Below are positions 36,402-44,549 of a DNA stretch of 64,000 nt, in pieces. The notes under the pieces are model-generated. The model was not told where the DNA came from. It did not search any database and saw only the letters and a program-made list of their open reading frames with translations. The translations under genes and the position numbers were made by a program. The DNA comes from JBCBSP01 sp039819095 (GTDB lineage Bacteria > Pseudomonadota > Alphaproteobacteria > Caulobacterales > Maricaulaceae): contig JBCBSP010000007.1 of the NCBI GenBank assembly GCA_039819095.1, positions 139,133 to 203,132 of the forward strand, written 5' to 3'. Position 1 is the first letter of the stretch. Each line of letters starts with the position of its first letter.

Positions 36402-36419
36402 GTTCCGGTTGGCGGAACC
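36402..36419. promoter_or_regulatory. ArsR operator candidate, dyad 2
   Basis: Inverted repeat GTTCC-GGTTGGC-GGAACC, ending 22 bp before the SDR start codon, so binding here would block the SDR ribosome binding region or promoter. Its arms match dyad 1. Assignment to the neighbouring ArsR regulator is by position. Confidence 0.65.
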
Positions 36420-36441
36420 ACCCTTACAGGAAAATGAGATC

Positions 36442-37188
36442 ATGACCCTTTCGCTTCAAGGTCAAACCGCGTTGGTCACAGCCGGCACGCGCGGGATTGG
36501 CGGTGCGATCGCGACGCGGCTCGCTGAAGCCGGTGCGAACATCGCTGTCACCTTCGCCGGCAATCAGACGGCTGCGGACGAGAAAGTCGCCGAGTTGAAG
36601 GCGCTGGGCGTCAATGCGGTTGCGTTCAAATCTGACGCCTCCGATCCGTCGGCGGCCAAACGCCTGGTCGGCGAGGTTGTCGAAGCCCTGGGCCGGCTGG
36701 ACATACTGGTCAATAATTCAGGCAGTTTCCAGCTCGCGGTTCTTGGGTCCGATGAGGCGGAGACCGCCTTCGATGCGTCGTTCGACTGGAACGTGAAAAC
36801 GCCGTTCATCCTCGCCAACGAAGCCGCGAAAGTGCTCCCAACCGGCGGACGGATCATCAATATCGGGTCGATCAATGCTGACGTCTCGCTCATTCCCGGG
36901 GCCTCGATCTACTCCATGACCAAGGGCGCGCTTCAAGCGCTTACGCGCGGCTGGGCGCGCGATCTGGCGGATCGGCAAATCACCGTGAATGTCATCCAGC
37001 CCGGGCCCATCGATACTGAAATGAACCCGGCCGATTCAGAGTTCGCCGCATTCATCGGCGGTCGCACGGCGTTCGGTCGATACGGGACGGCGCGGGAGGT
37101 GGCGAACCTCGCCGCCTGGCTGGCCTCTCCAGAAGCGAGCTATGTCACCGGCGCCGCGATCGACATTGATGGCGGGCTAAAGACCTAG
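36442..37188 (+). CDS. SDR family oxidoreductase (FabG-like)
   Basis: A 248-residue short-chain dehydrogenase/reductase with cofactor motif TAGTRGIGGAIA (residues about 14-25), NNSG, IGSIN, and catalytic YSMTK with Ser upstream. It ends with the typical YVTGAAIDIDGGLKT. The NAD(P) preference is not clear; substrate unknown. Start ATG 36442 lies after AGGAAAATGAGATC. It is divergent from an ArsR-type regulator with two shared dyads in the promoter, so it is probably an inducible enzyme. Confidence 0.93.
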   Translation: MTLSLQGQTALVTAGTRGIGGAIATRLAEAGANIAVTFAGNQTAADEKVAELKALGVNAVAFKSDASDPSAAKRLVGEVVEALGRLDILVNNSGSFQLAVLGSDEAETAFDASFDWNVKTPFILANEAAKVLPTGGRIINIGSINADVSLIPGASIYSMTKGALQALTRGWARDLADRQITVNVIQPGPIDTEMNPADSEFAAFIGGRTAFGRYGTAREVANLAAWLASPEASYVTGAAIDIDGGLKT

Positions 37189-37265
37189 AAGCCCCCCGCA
37201 CAGAGATCGGCGCGACGGCGGCCTGCATATGGCCCTGCGCGCTGATCTCGCCTATTTGACGGGGC

Positions 37266-38426
37266 ATGACGCGCTCCGACCTCTTCGATCCGATTCCCCT
37301 CGCCCGCCGGCTTATCCAGGCGCCCTCGGTCACCCCGCACGACGCTGGCGCTCTGGACGCTCTGAGCGACGCTTTGAGCGCGCTTGGTTTTGTCTGCGAG
37401 CGCTTCGTGTTCGAGGAGGTGGATAATCTCTACGCCCGGCTTGGCGACGCCGCGCCGGTCTTCTGCTTCGCCGGCCATACCGATGTGGTTCCTGAAGGCG
37501 ATGAGGCCGCCTGGAGCGCCCCGCCGTTTGGCGGCGAGGTGCGCGACGGCGTTCTGTGGGGACGCGGCGCGGCCGACATGAAGAGCGCGCTGGCCGCGAT
37601 GGCGGCGGCCTGCGCGCGTCATCTCCAGGCCAAGGGCCCGCCGGCCGGCTCCATCGCCTTCCTGATTACTGGCGATGAGGAAGGCCCGGCGGTGAACGGC
37701 ACCAAGAAGCTGCTGGAGGCGCTGCATGAGCGCGGCGAGCGCTTCGATCATTGCCTGGTCGGCGAGCCGACCAATCCAAACCAGCTCGGCGATACGATCA
37801 AGGTGGGCCGGCGCGGCTCGCTGAATGGGGTGATCCGCGTCATCGGCCGCCAAGGCCATGTCGCCTATCCGGAGCGCGCGGAAAACCCGCTCCCGGCGCT
37901 GATCGCGCTTCTGGACCGGCTGCAGGCTCGGGTGCTCGATGAAGGCGCGCCGCATTTTCAGGCCTCCAATCTGGAAGTCACCTCCATCGATGTCGGCAAT
38001 CCGGCGCACAATGTGATCCCAGCCGAGGCGGCCGCGAAGTTCAATATCCGTTTCAACACCAACCATGCCGGCGACGCGCTGAAAGCCTGGATCGAGGGTG
38101 AGGCGAAGAAGGTCGATCTTGATTTCGCCGGACAGATCGAACTTGACCTGAAGGTCACTGGCGAGGCCTTCCTCACCACGCCGGGCGCCTTCACACGGCT
38201 GGTGCGCGATGCTGTATGCGCCAATACCGGGCGCGAACCGGCCATGACCACAGGCGGCGGCACGTCGGACGCCCGCTTCATCAAGAACTACGCCCAGGTG
38301 GTGGAGTTCGGCCTGGTCGGGGAAACCATGCACCAGGTCGATGAACGCGTGGATGTGGCCGATATCGAACAGCTGACCGACATCTATGCCGATATTCTGC
38401 AACGCTATTTTGCGGAGCTCGCCTGA
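37266..38426 (+). CDS. dapE: Succinyl-diaminopimelate desuccinylase
   Basis: A 386-residue M20 metallopeptidase-type enzyme that hydrolyses N-succinyl-L,L-diaminopimelate in lysine and peptidoglycan synthesis. It has LIQAPSVTPHDAGALD at the start, metal ligands in FAGHTDVVPEGDE, and GRGAADMKS, then GDEEGPAVNGTKKL, with the catalytic Glu, and GGGTSDARFIK near the C-terminus. The start ATG lacks a strong ribosome binding site. It overlaps the downstream membrane protein gene (TGATG). Confidence 0.98.
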   Translation: MTRSDLFDPIPLARRLIQAPSVTPHDAGALDALSDALSALGFVCERFVFEEVDNLYARLGDAAPVFCFAGHTDVVPEGDEAAWSAPPFGGEVRDGVLWGRGAADMKSALAAMAAACARHLQAKGPPAGSIAFLITGDEEGPAVNGTKKLLEALHERGERFDHCLVGEPTNPNQLGDTIKVGRRGSLNGVIRVIGRQGHVAYPERAENPLPALIALLDRLQARVLDEGAPHFQASNLEVTSIDVGNPAHNVIPAEAAAKFNIRFNTNHAGDALKAWIEGEAKKVDLDFAGQIELDLKVTGEAFLTTPGAFTRLVRDAVCANTGREPAMTTGGGTSDARFIKNYAQVVEFGLVGETMHQVDERVDVADIEQLTDIYADILQRYFAELA

Positions 38427-39016
38427 TGCTGCGCCTTATCGGTGAAACGCGCTCCGGCCTGACCGGCGTGGCGAAGCTGATCGCCTTCCGGCCGGATTGG
38501 AAGACGCATTTCGACATATCCGGCACGGGCGTGGCGCGCTCCTTTCTCGCCGCACTGGTCGGCCTGCCCGCCTTTGTCCTGATCGTTGCCGGCGCCAATT
38601 ACTTCGTCGCCGCCAACCCGCAGCTCAGCGCGCAGGACCCCGATGCAGGCTTCACCCTGGTGGAAGCGGGCGTGCACTATCTGCGGCTCTGGCTGGTCTT
38701 TCCGCTGGCGGCTGCCCTGACCGTCCGCCTTCTCGGACTGCAAGCCGCGTTCGGGCCATGGCTGGTGGTGCACAACTGGACGGTCTGCATGCTTTTGATG
38801 CTGCAGGGCTTCTTCTGGGCGCTCTATGCCGCGGGCATTGCCGATGCCGGCTCGCTGGGCGCCGTGCTCAGCTTTTACACCATGGCCCGCCTGCTGGCGC
38901 ACTGGCGCGTCGCGGCAGGCGCGCTCGATCTCGGCTGGGGCCCCGCGGCTGCCGCCGCCGGCATTCCGGTCGTGTTGGATTATCTGACGCTGCTGGCGTT
39001 GGAGCAGGTCATCTAA
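38426..39016 (+). CDS. Conserved-type membrane protein of unknown function
   Basis: A 196-residue protein with about four or five membrane helices (about 36-62, 84-104, 112-135, 142-160, 170-192). It starts at the dapE stop (TGATG overlap), so is translationally coupled. There is a short amphipathic N-terminus with THFDISGTGVARSF before the first helix. I recognise no motif. The 3' end overlaps the convergent RDD gene by 4 bp. Confidence 0.7.
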   Translation: MLRLIGETRSGLTGVAKLIAFRPDWKTHFDISGTGVARSFLAALVGLPAFVLIVAGANYFVAANPQLSAQDPDAGFTLVEAGVHYLRLWLVFPLAAALTVRLLGLQAAFGPWLVVHNWTVCMLLMLQGFFWALYAAGIADAGSLGAVLSFYTMARLLAHWRVAAGALDLGWGPAAAAAGIPVVLDYLTLLALEQVI

Positions 39017-39546
39017 CGCCTCGCGCGCTGGCGCACATAGCTGCCCGCGATTAAATCGTAAGGCGTCCTTCGCCAGACCAATGCGCTGATTACATAAACG
39101 ACAGCCACTGCGATCGCCCCGAGGCTGATCACGATATTGGTCGTCGGCATCGGGTCCAGGAAGGGTCGCCCAGGGACGTACCAGATCGCGAAATGAGCGA
39201 TCTCCCAAGGCAGAAACTTCACCGCACTTCGTACAAGCGAGCGAGCGGTTCCCAGGCGGGCGCCGTTGCCGGCCTCCACGCGCAAACCCAATACGCGCTT
39301 TCCCAGCGTGCCGTGCAGCGGCGAGGTCTCCAGCACGGCGAAGTAGAGCACCACTGGCGCGGTGAGCGTGGCGAAAGCGATGGCGTGCCCGCGAAGCTTG
39401 CCCGCGAAATCCGCCGGCGATGCGCCCACGTCCGGCCCAAAGGCGAAGGCGATGGCGCTCAACCCAGCCGCATAGACTGCCAGCAAGAGGTAGTCGATCA
39501 GGAAGGCGAAGACGCGGCGCGCGCCGGAGGCTCGATCGTCTATCAT
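39013..39546 (-). CDS. RDD family membrane protein
   Basis: A 177-residue protein with about four membrane segments and the RDD signature near the N-terminus (RRVFAFLIDYLLLAVYA; Arg and Asp conserved). The mid-protein segment TLGKRVLGLRVE is the usual second RDD motif. The family has no settled function, although members have been linked to ion or amino acid transport. It follows truA on the same strand with 12 bp between, so it may be the last gene of the fmt-truA operon. Confidence 0.88.
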   Translation of the reverse strand: MIDDRASGARRVFAFLIDYLLLAVYAAGLSAIAFAFGPDVGASPADFAGKLRGHAIAFATLTAPVVLYFAVLETSPLHGTLGKRVLGLRVEAGNGARLGTARSLVRSAVKFLPWEIAHFAIWYVPGRPFLDPMPTTNIVISLGAIAVAVVYVISALVWRRTPYDLIAGSYVRQRARR

Positions 39547-39558
39547 TCGCAGTGCGTC

Positions 39559-40323
39559 CTAGTCGGCTGACGAGCAAGCCTCTCTCGGATAGCGCACAAA
39601 AGCCAGATACAGCCCGTCCGGCGGCGCCACAGGGCCGCAGCGGCGGCGATCCGCAGCGGCGAGCGCATCAGCGAAATCCGCGGCCGACCACTTGCCCAGC
39701 CCGACCTCCGCCAGAGAGCCGACGATGGAGCGGACCTGCCGGTGCAGAAAGCTGATCGCCTCCACGCGGAGCTCGATGCACTCGCCCTCGCGCGTCACCG
39801 CGATCGCATCCAGCGATTTGACCGGGGTTTCGGCCTGACACTGGGAATCGCGAAACGTTGTGAAATCATGCGTTCCGACACAGGCTTGCGCGGCCTCGTG
39901 CATGGCTTCAGAGTCCAGCCGGCGCGCGACCTTCCACGCCTTGCCGCGCTCCAGCGCGAGCGGCGCGCGGCGGTCGATCAGCCGGTAGACATAGCCGCGA
40001 CGTATGGCCTTGAAGCGCGCGTGAAACTGTGACGAGACCTCTTCAGCATCGATCACGGCAATGGGGTCAGGGCGCAGATGATGGTTCAGCGCATCGCGCA
40101 CCACATCGCCTCGCAAATCCTTGTCGAGATCCAGATGGGCGACCTGACCGAACGCATGAACGCCCGCATCCGTGCGCCCGGCCCCGTACACCTCGCGCGG
40201 CTGCTCGTCGAGCACTTCGGCGGCGCGCTCCAGCGCGGCCTGAACAGAAGGCCCGTTCTCCTGACGCTGCCAGCCCACGAAGGGCCCGCCATCATACTCG
40301 ATCGTGAGCTTGTAGCGCGGCAT
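39559..40323 (-). CDS. truA: tRNA pseudouridine(38-40) synthase TruA
   Basis: A 254-residue enzyme that makes pseudouridine at tRNA positions 38-40. Residues 1-31 (MPRYKLTIEYDGGPFVGWQR...) and GAGRTDAGVHAFGQVAHLD, with the catalytic Asp52, are diagnostic. Further TruA segments are FHARFKAIRRGYVYR, the FxSFRDSQCQ-type HDFTTFRDSQCQ and FLHRQVRSIVG. It lies 3 bp after fmt in the same operon. Confidence 0.98.
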   Translation of the reverse strand: MPRYKLTIEYDGGPFVGWQRQENGPSVQAALERAAEVLDEQPREVYGAGRTDAGVHAFGQVAHLDLDKDLRGDVVRDALNHHLRPDPIAVIDAEEVSSQFHARFKAIRRGYVYRLIDRRAPLALERGKAWKVARRLDSEAMHEAAQACVGTHDFTTFRDSQCQAETPVKSLDAIAVTREGECIELRVEAISFLHRQVRSIVGSLAEVGLGKWSAADFADALAAADRRRCGPVAPPDGLYLAFVRYPREACSSAD

Positions 40324-40326
40324 GCC

Positions 40327-41259
40327 TCAGTCCAGCACCGTTCCGGCGGGCAGTCCGTTTCCGCGCAGAAAGGCGTCCGCGTCCATGGCGGCCCTACCCT
40401 CGCGCTGCAGGCGGGCCAGGCGAACCGCGCCGCGTCCGCAGGCGATCAGGAGAGCCTCGTCCAGCGCTTCGCCGGGCTCGCCCTCGCCGCGTTCCGGCGT
40501 CGCGAAATGGACCTTCACCCGCACATCGCTCTTCTCGGTGGGCAGCTCGAACCACGCGCCGGGAAAGGGCGAAAGCCCGCGAATGCGATCACTGACCTCG
40601 CCGGCGGGGCGAGACCAGTCGATGCGCGCCTCCTCGCGGGTGATCTTTTTCGCGTAGGTAACGCCCTCCTCACTCTGCGGCGTCGCCCCCAGCGAGCCAC
40701 GTTCCAACGCCGCGAGCGTGCGCGGCCAGAGCTGGGCGCCGACGGTCATCAACCGGTCGTGCAGCGCGCCGGCGGTGTCTTCCGGCGCGATCGGCACGAT
40801 TTCGCTCATCAGAACAGGACCGGTATCCAGCCCAGCTTCCATCTGCATGACCTGGACCCCGGTCACCTCATCGCCGGCCATAATGGCGCGCTGAATGGGG
40901 GCCGCCCCGCGCCAGCGCGGCAGAAGCGAGGCATGAAGGTTCAAACACCCCAGGCGCGGCGTATCGAGCGCTTCCTGAGGCAGGATCTGGCCGTACGCCA
41001 CGACGCAGGCCGCATCGAGATCAAGGCTGGCGAAATCGGCCAGCACGTCCGGATCGTGAAAGCTTTCCGGCGTCGCAACATCCAGACCGAAAGCTTCGGC
41101 AAGCTGGTGAACGGGCGTCTTCGTCGAGCTCTGACCGCGCCCGCGCGGGCGCTCCGGCTGGGTGTAGACACGCACGAGCTGATGGCCCGCGCCGACGATC
41201 TCGGCGAGCGAACGCGCGGCGAATTCAGGCGTGCCCATGAAGGCGAGACGAAGCGTCAT
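40327..41259 (-). CDS. fmt: Methionyl-tRNA formyltransferase
   Basis: A 310-residue enzyme that formylates initiator Met-tRNA. It has LRLAFMGTPEFAARSLAEI at the N-terminus, the catalytic LNLHASLLPRWRGAAPIQ region (His and the SLLP loop), GVQVMQMEAGLDTGPVL with the catalytic Asp, and the C-terminal OB-fold domain. It overlaps nothing upstream. fmt is usually next to def; here def lies 3.3 kb away at 44550, with five other genes between. Confidence 0.98.
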   Translation of the reverse strand: MTLRLAFMGTPEFAARSLAEIVGAGHQLVRVYTQPERPRGRGQSSTKTPVHQLAEAFGLDVATPESFHDPDVLADFASLDLDAACVVAYGQILPQEALDTPRLGCLNLHASLLPRWRGAAPIQRAIMAGDEVTGVQVMQMEAGLDTGPVLMSEIVPIAPEDTAGALHDRLMTVGAQLWPRTLAALERGSLGATPQSEEGVTYAKKITREEARIDWSRPAGEVSDRIRGLSPFPGAWFELPTEKSDVRVKVHFATPERGEGEPGEALDEALLIACGRGAVRLARLQREGRAAMDADAFLRGNGLPAGTVLD

Positions 41260-41342
41260 GGAAAACTCGTATTCAGCGTGCAGTCATCAATGGCCGCTTC
41301 TGATATCGTGCGCTTATCGGCTTGGCCACTGGAGGTCTGATC

Positions 41343-41729
41343 TTGGTTTCACTCCGCACTCTGTTCGCGATCGCTGCGCTCATGGTCCTTGCCGCCTGCG
41401 CGCCGCAGACCGAAAGCCCGGTGGAGCCGCCTGCTCCGCCGCCGATGGACAGGATCGCCGCGATTGGCGAAGCCTGCGGCGGAATGATGGGCGTCACCTG
41501 CGCCGGAGAAGACGAGAAGCGGGCCTTCTGCAACATTCCGCCGGAGAATATATGCGGCGCCGCCGACGGCATGGGCGTCTGCGAGGTGAGACCGCAAGCC
41601 TGCACCCGGGAGTATCGCCCGGTCTGCGGCTGCGATGGGCGCACCTACGGCAATGCCTGCACCGCTGCGGCGGCGGGCGTCAGCGTCTCACGCACGGGCG
41701 TGTGCGAACCCGCTGAAAACTTGCGCTGA
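41343..41729 (+). CDS. Kazal-type protease inhibitor domain lipoprotein, TTG start
   Basis: The TTG at 41343 has a perfect GGAGG (41331-41335) 7 bp upstream and opens a standard lipoprotein signal (lipobox LAAC near residue 19), so I prefer it to the in-frame ATG at 41322, which overlaps the weaker region. The mature protein (about 110 residues) begins with a Pro-rich linker, then a Cys-rich stretch, and ends with a Kazal-like domain: TREYRPVCGCDGRTYGNACTA with six Cys overall and AGVSVSRTGVC. Kazal domains inhibit serine proteases by a substrate-like loop; bacterial ones may protect against predator or host proteases. No protease gene is adjacent. Confidence 0.85.
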   Translation: MVSLRTLFAIAALMVLAACAPQTESPVEPPAPPPMDRIAAIGEACGGMMGVTCAGEDEKRAFCNIPPENICGAADGMGVCEVRPQACTREYRPVCGCDGRTYGNACTAAAAGVSVSRTGVCEPAENLR

Positions 41730-41764
41730 TCGGGCTGAAAATCTAAACGTCCACTTTGATCGCC

Positions 41765-41831
41765 AAGGAGGACCCCGCCCATGATTTCATTCCGCTGACC
41801 CCGACCCTCAGCCGGGCGCGTCGTGCGCCCG
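41765..41831 (+). promoter_or_regulatory. Mini-ORF with strong ribosome binding site and hairpin upstream of SDR gene
   Basis: AAGGAGG (41765-41771) sits 9 bp before an ATG that opens a five-codon ORF (41781-41798, MISFR then TGA). It is followed by a perfect 7-bp hairpin CGGGCGC-GTCGT-GCGCCCG (41813-41831), without a U-tract. The SDR gene starts at 41866 with its own AAAGGCGG site. The arrangement (leader peptide, hairpin, gene) resembles translation-dependent leader control, but the effector and mechanism are unknown and the ORF could be chance. Confidence 0.4.
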
Positions 41832-41865
41832 ATCCGGAATGAATATCCTTTGAAAGGCGGACCTT

Positions 41866-42672
41866 ATGACCTCCCTGAACTCTCAGACCGCGCTGATCAC
41901 CGGCGCGGCCCGCGGCATCGGCGCCGCCATCGCGGAACGCTTCGTGCGCGCCGGCGCGACGGTGTGGCTCACCGATATCAACGAAGCCGGCGGGCGGAAG
42001 ACGGCTGCCCGTCTCGGCGCCAAGGCGTGTTTTCTAAGCCTCGACGTACGCGAAGAAGACGACTGGGTCGCCGCCGCGCAAGCCGTTCGCGAGCGCCATG
42101 GCGGGCTCGACGTGCTGGTCAATAATGCCGGCGTCACCGGTTTTCTGGAGACGCCCGGCCCGCACGATCCGGAACATCTCGACCTTGCGAGCTGGCGGGA
42201 GGTGCACCGGGTCAACACGGATGGGGTTGCGCTCGGCTGCAAATACGCGATCGGGCTGATGAAGGCCCGTGAGGCCGGCTCGATCATCAATATCTCATCG
42301 CGCTCCGGCATTGTCGGCATTCCCGGCGCGGCGGCTTACGCCGCTTCCAAGGCGGCGGTGCGCAATCACACAAAGTCTGTTGCGCTCTACTGCGCGCAGC
42401 AGGGATATCCGATCCGCTGCAACTCCATCCACCCCGCCGCCATCTTCACCGAGATGTGGGAAGCCATGCTTGGCGAAGGCGCTGAGCGCGACGCCATGAT
42501 CGCCGACATCGAAGCCGGCGTGCCCATGGGACGGTTCGGCTCGCCCGACGAGGTCGCCGAAGCCGCGCTCTTCCTGGCGAGCGCGGCTTCGGCCTACATG
42601 ACCGGGTCTGAGCTGCATATCGATGGCGGGATACTCGCCGGCGCTGAAGCCTCGCCCAAAGCGGCGCGCTGA
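41866..42672 (+). CDS. SDR family oxidoreductase
   Basis: A 268-residue classical short-chain dehydrogenase: ITGAARGIGAAIAERF, acidic D39 region (LTDINEAGG) suggesting NAD(H), NNAG, ISSRSG, and catalytic AAYAASKAAV. It ends with SAYMTGSELHIDGG. The C-terminal substrate region is long, as in cyclohexanol/3-beta-hydroxysteroid-type dehydrogenases, but no substrate is assignable. A second SDR gene follows 67 bp downstream on the same strand, so the two may form an operon. Confidence 0.93.
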   Translation: MTSLNSQTALITGAARGIGAAIAERFVRAGATVWLTDINEAGGRKTAARLGAKACFLSLDVREEDDWVAAAQAVRERHGGLDVLVNNAGVTGFLETPGPHDPEHLDLASWREVHRVNTDGVALGCKYAIGLMKAREAGSIINISSRSGIVGIPGAAAYAASKAAVRNHTKSVALYCAQQGYPIRCNSIHPAAIFTEMWEAMLGEGAERDAMIADIEAGVPMGRFGSPDEVAEAALFLASAASAYMTGSELHIDGGILAGAEASPKAAR

Positions 42673-42739
42673 CCGCTCTGGCGCCTTGTCGGCGGCAAGC
42701 GAACATGATCGGCTGCAGCCTCGCATTGAGGAAGCGCCC

Positions 42740-43585
42740 ATGTCTTCACGTCTCGCCGGCAAGGTCGCCATTATCACGGGCGGCGCAAGCGGCATCGGCC
42801 AGGCGACCGTCGAGCTGTTCCTGGGTCACGGCGCGAAGCTCATTATCGCCGATATCCAGGCCGAACGCGGCGAAGCGCTCGCAGCCGGGCATGAATGCGC
42901 CGTCTTCCAGCAGGCTGACGTGACGCGTGAGGAGGATGTTCAAGCGCTCGTCACCGGCGCGGTGGAGCGTTTTGGACGCCTCGACATTGTGTTCAACAAT
43001 GCCGGCGTGCTTGAGCCCGATGAGGGGCTGGAGGGCGTGACGGCCGACGGCTTCGACCGGGTCTTCGCGCTTCATGTGCGCGCCGCCGTACTGGCGGCTA
43101 AGCACGCAGCGCCGATCCTGCGGGCTCAGGGCTCCGGCGTCATCCTCAATACCGGCTCCATCGCCGGTGAAGGCGTCGGCTTCGGGCCCGTGCTCTATTC
43201 CAGCGCCAAGGCCGCACTCGCCCACTTCACACGCATCAGCGCGGCGCGGCTGGCCAAAGACGGCGTACGGGTCAATGCGATCCAGCCGGGCGTCATACCC
43301 ACCGCGATCACCGGGCGCATGTTCGGGCTCGATCAGGCGATGGCCGAGCGCAAGGCCCGGCGCCTGAAGCGCGCCGCGCGCGGCCTGCAGCCCCTGCCCG
43401 TCGCTGGCGAGGCGCGCGATATCGCCGAGGCCGCGCTGTTTCTGGCGTCTGATGCAGGCCGCTTCATCACCGGCCAGGTGCTCACCGTGGATGGCGGGGC
43501 GACGCTGGGCTCGGTCGAGGAAGCCTCCGGCGGCGTATTTTCCGGGATCGCCGAGCTCTATGGGCTGGACGCGGATGGCGCATGA
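42740..43585 (+). CDS. SDR family oxidoreductase
   Basis: A 281-residue classical SDR started at ATG 42740 after TGAGGAAG. Motifs: ITGGASGIGQATVELF, IIADIQAERGE (NAD-type acidic residue), NNAGVLE, TGSIAG and YSSAKAALAHF. The C-terminus has FITGQVLTVDGG followed by about 25 extra residues (EEASGGVFSGIAELYG). It pairs with the upstream SDR; together they could oxidise/reduce successive intermediates of one small-molecule pathway, but this is inference. The pair lies in the block that separates def from fmt. Confidence 0.92.
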   Translation: MSSRLAGKVAIITGGASGIGQATVELFLGHGAKLIIADIQAERGEALAAGHECAVFQQADVTREEDVQALVTGAVERFGRLDIVFNNAGVLEPDEGLEGVTADGFDRVFALHVRAAVLAAKHAAPILRAQGSGVILNTGSIAGEGVGFGPVLYSSAKAALAHFTRISAARLAKDGVRVNAIQPGVIPTAITGRMFGLDQAMAERKARRLKRAARGLQPLPVAGEARDIAEAALFLASDAGRFITGQVLTVDGGATLGSVEEASGGVFSGIAELYGLDADGA

Positions 43586-43639
43586 TGGCGGGCGACCCTG
43601 GGCGGGAATGACGCTTTAGGGATCAGCCCTCTCCACCCG

Positions 43640-43870
43640 TCATCCCCCGGCTTGCCCGGGGGACACATTCCGGTCGGGTGGGGGTCGAGCGCCGATGCTC
43701 CGTGATCTCCGGCCCACCCTGGCCCTCCCCTCAAGGGGAGGGAAAACGCTACCTCGGAATCGAGGGACGTATGGATTTACGTCACGGAATGGGTCCCCGC
43801 ATGCGCGGGGATGAATCACCTGCCACGGAGTGCACTGCCTGCTGGCGTCTTCCCGGCGAAGGCCGGGAGG
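43640..43870. repeat. REP-like palindrome cluster
   Basis: The 299-bp gap between the second SDR and the next lipoprotein gene holds four perfect palindromes. CCCCCGG-CTTGC-CCGGGGG lies at 43644-43662, and CCCTCCCCT-CA-AGGGGAGGG at 43723-43742. TCCCCGC-ATGC-GCGGGGA lies at 43794-43811, and TCCCGGC-GAAG-GCCGGGA at 43851-43868. Several are flanked by GTCAT- or GAATCA-type bases, as in alphaproteobacterial REP elements. They probably represent degenerate, mobile REP sequences and may end convergent transcripts. No gene was found in this gap. Confidence 0.75.
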
Positions 43871-43884
43871 GGGCCGCTTTTCCA

Positions 43885-44499
43885 TCACTCCCCAAGCGCT
43901 TCATCGCCCCAGGCGGGCGGCGGCGTTTCGACCGGGCGCGTCAGGTCGAAGACCGCCCGGAAATGACGATTGGGACGTCTCAGCTCGTACACATACTCCG
44001 TGTCGGTCGCCGTCACGAACCAGGTATTCAACATCGAGTCCGGAATGCCTTCGGCTTCAAACAGAGCCTTGCTGAAATCATCCGCCGGGAAGGCGAGCGA
44101 CGAGCCGGACCCCGGACCAAGCGTGCGCCCGCCATACCAGGACAAAGCGTCCTGCTCACCATCCTCATGGCGGTGATTATGCTTAAGCTCAACCGATCCA
44201 TCCTCATGCCGGGTGAAGACCCAGACGCGCGAGCGGTCTTCGCCGACATGAAAAGGCGCGCGCACCACATCGTCTTCACAATCGCGCACATGCATGACCA
44301 AGCGTTGGCTGGCGAAGGATTCATCGCGCGGATCGGTCGTCGTCACACGGCCTTCAAAGGCTTGCCCGCACACGGCCGCGAGGGCGACGAGCAGGCCCGG
44401 CGGCGAATCTGACGCAGCAGGGTCTGCCTGCCGCCCCGTATCGCAGGAGACCAACGCCGCGGCGATTGAAATGACTGAAACGGCTTTGAGCATCGCCAC
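43885..44499 (-). CDS. Lipoprotein of unknown function
   Basis: A 204-residue predicted lipoprotein (lipobox LVSC, Cys at about 19; start at 44499 or 44493). The mature domain contains CGQAFEGRVTTTDPRDESF, LVMHVRDCEDD and SVELKHNHRHEDG, with a probable disulfide between two Cys, then GRTLGPGSGSSLAFPAD and YVYELRRPNRHFRAVFDL, giving an all-beta look. I do not know its family. It reads toward the REP-like spacer and is 50 bp from def on the same strand. Confidence 0.7.
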   Translation of the reverse strand: MAMLKAVSVISIAAALVSCDTGRQADPAASDSPPGLLVALAAVCGQAFEGRVTTTDPRDESFASQRLVMHVRDCEDDVVRAPFHVGEDRSRVWVFTRHEDGSVELKHNHRHEDGEQDALSWYGGRTLGPGSGSSLAFPADDFSKALFEAEGIPDSMLNTWFVTATDTEYVYELRRPNRHFRAVFDLTRPVETPPPAWGDEALGE

Positions 44500-44549
44500 C
44501 CCCTTATCCAGAAGAGCAGGCTAGCCGACTGGTCTGTGAATGGAAGGGC

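Noticed and set aside
36279..36443. N-terminal extension of the ArsR-type regulator
   Set aside because: Reading from 36443 would translate through the two operator dyads and add non-family residues; GTG 36278 with AAGGA is better.
40078..41340. Plus-strand frame of about 420 codons
   Set aside because: It is antisense to truA and fmt, both clearly genuine.
43586..43884. CRISPR array
   Set aside because: The palindromes differ in sequence and spacing; there are no identical repeats with unique spacers, and no cas gene is in the window.
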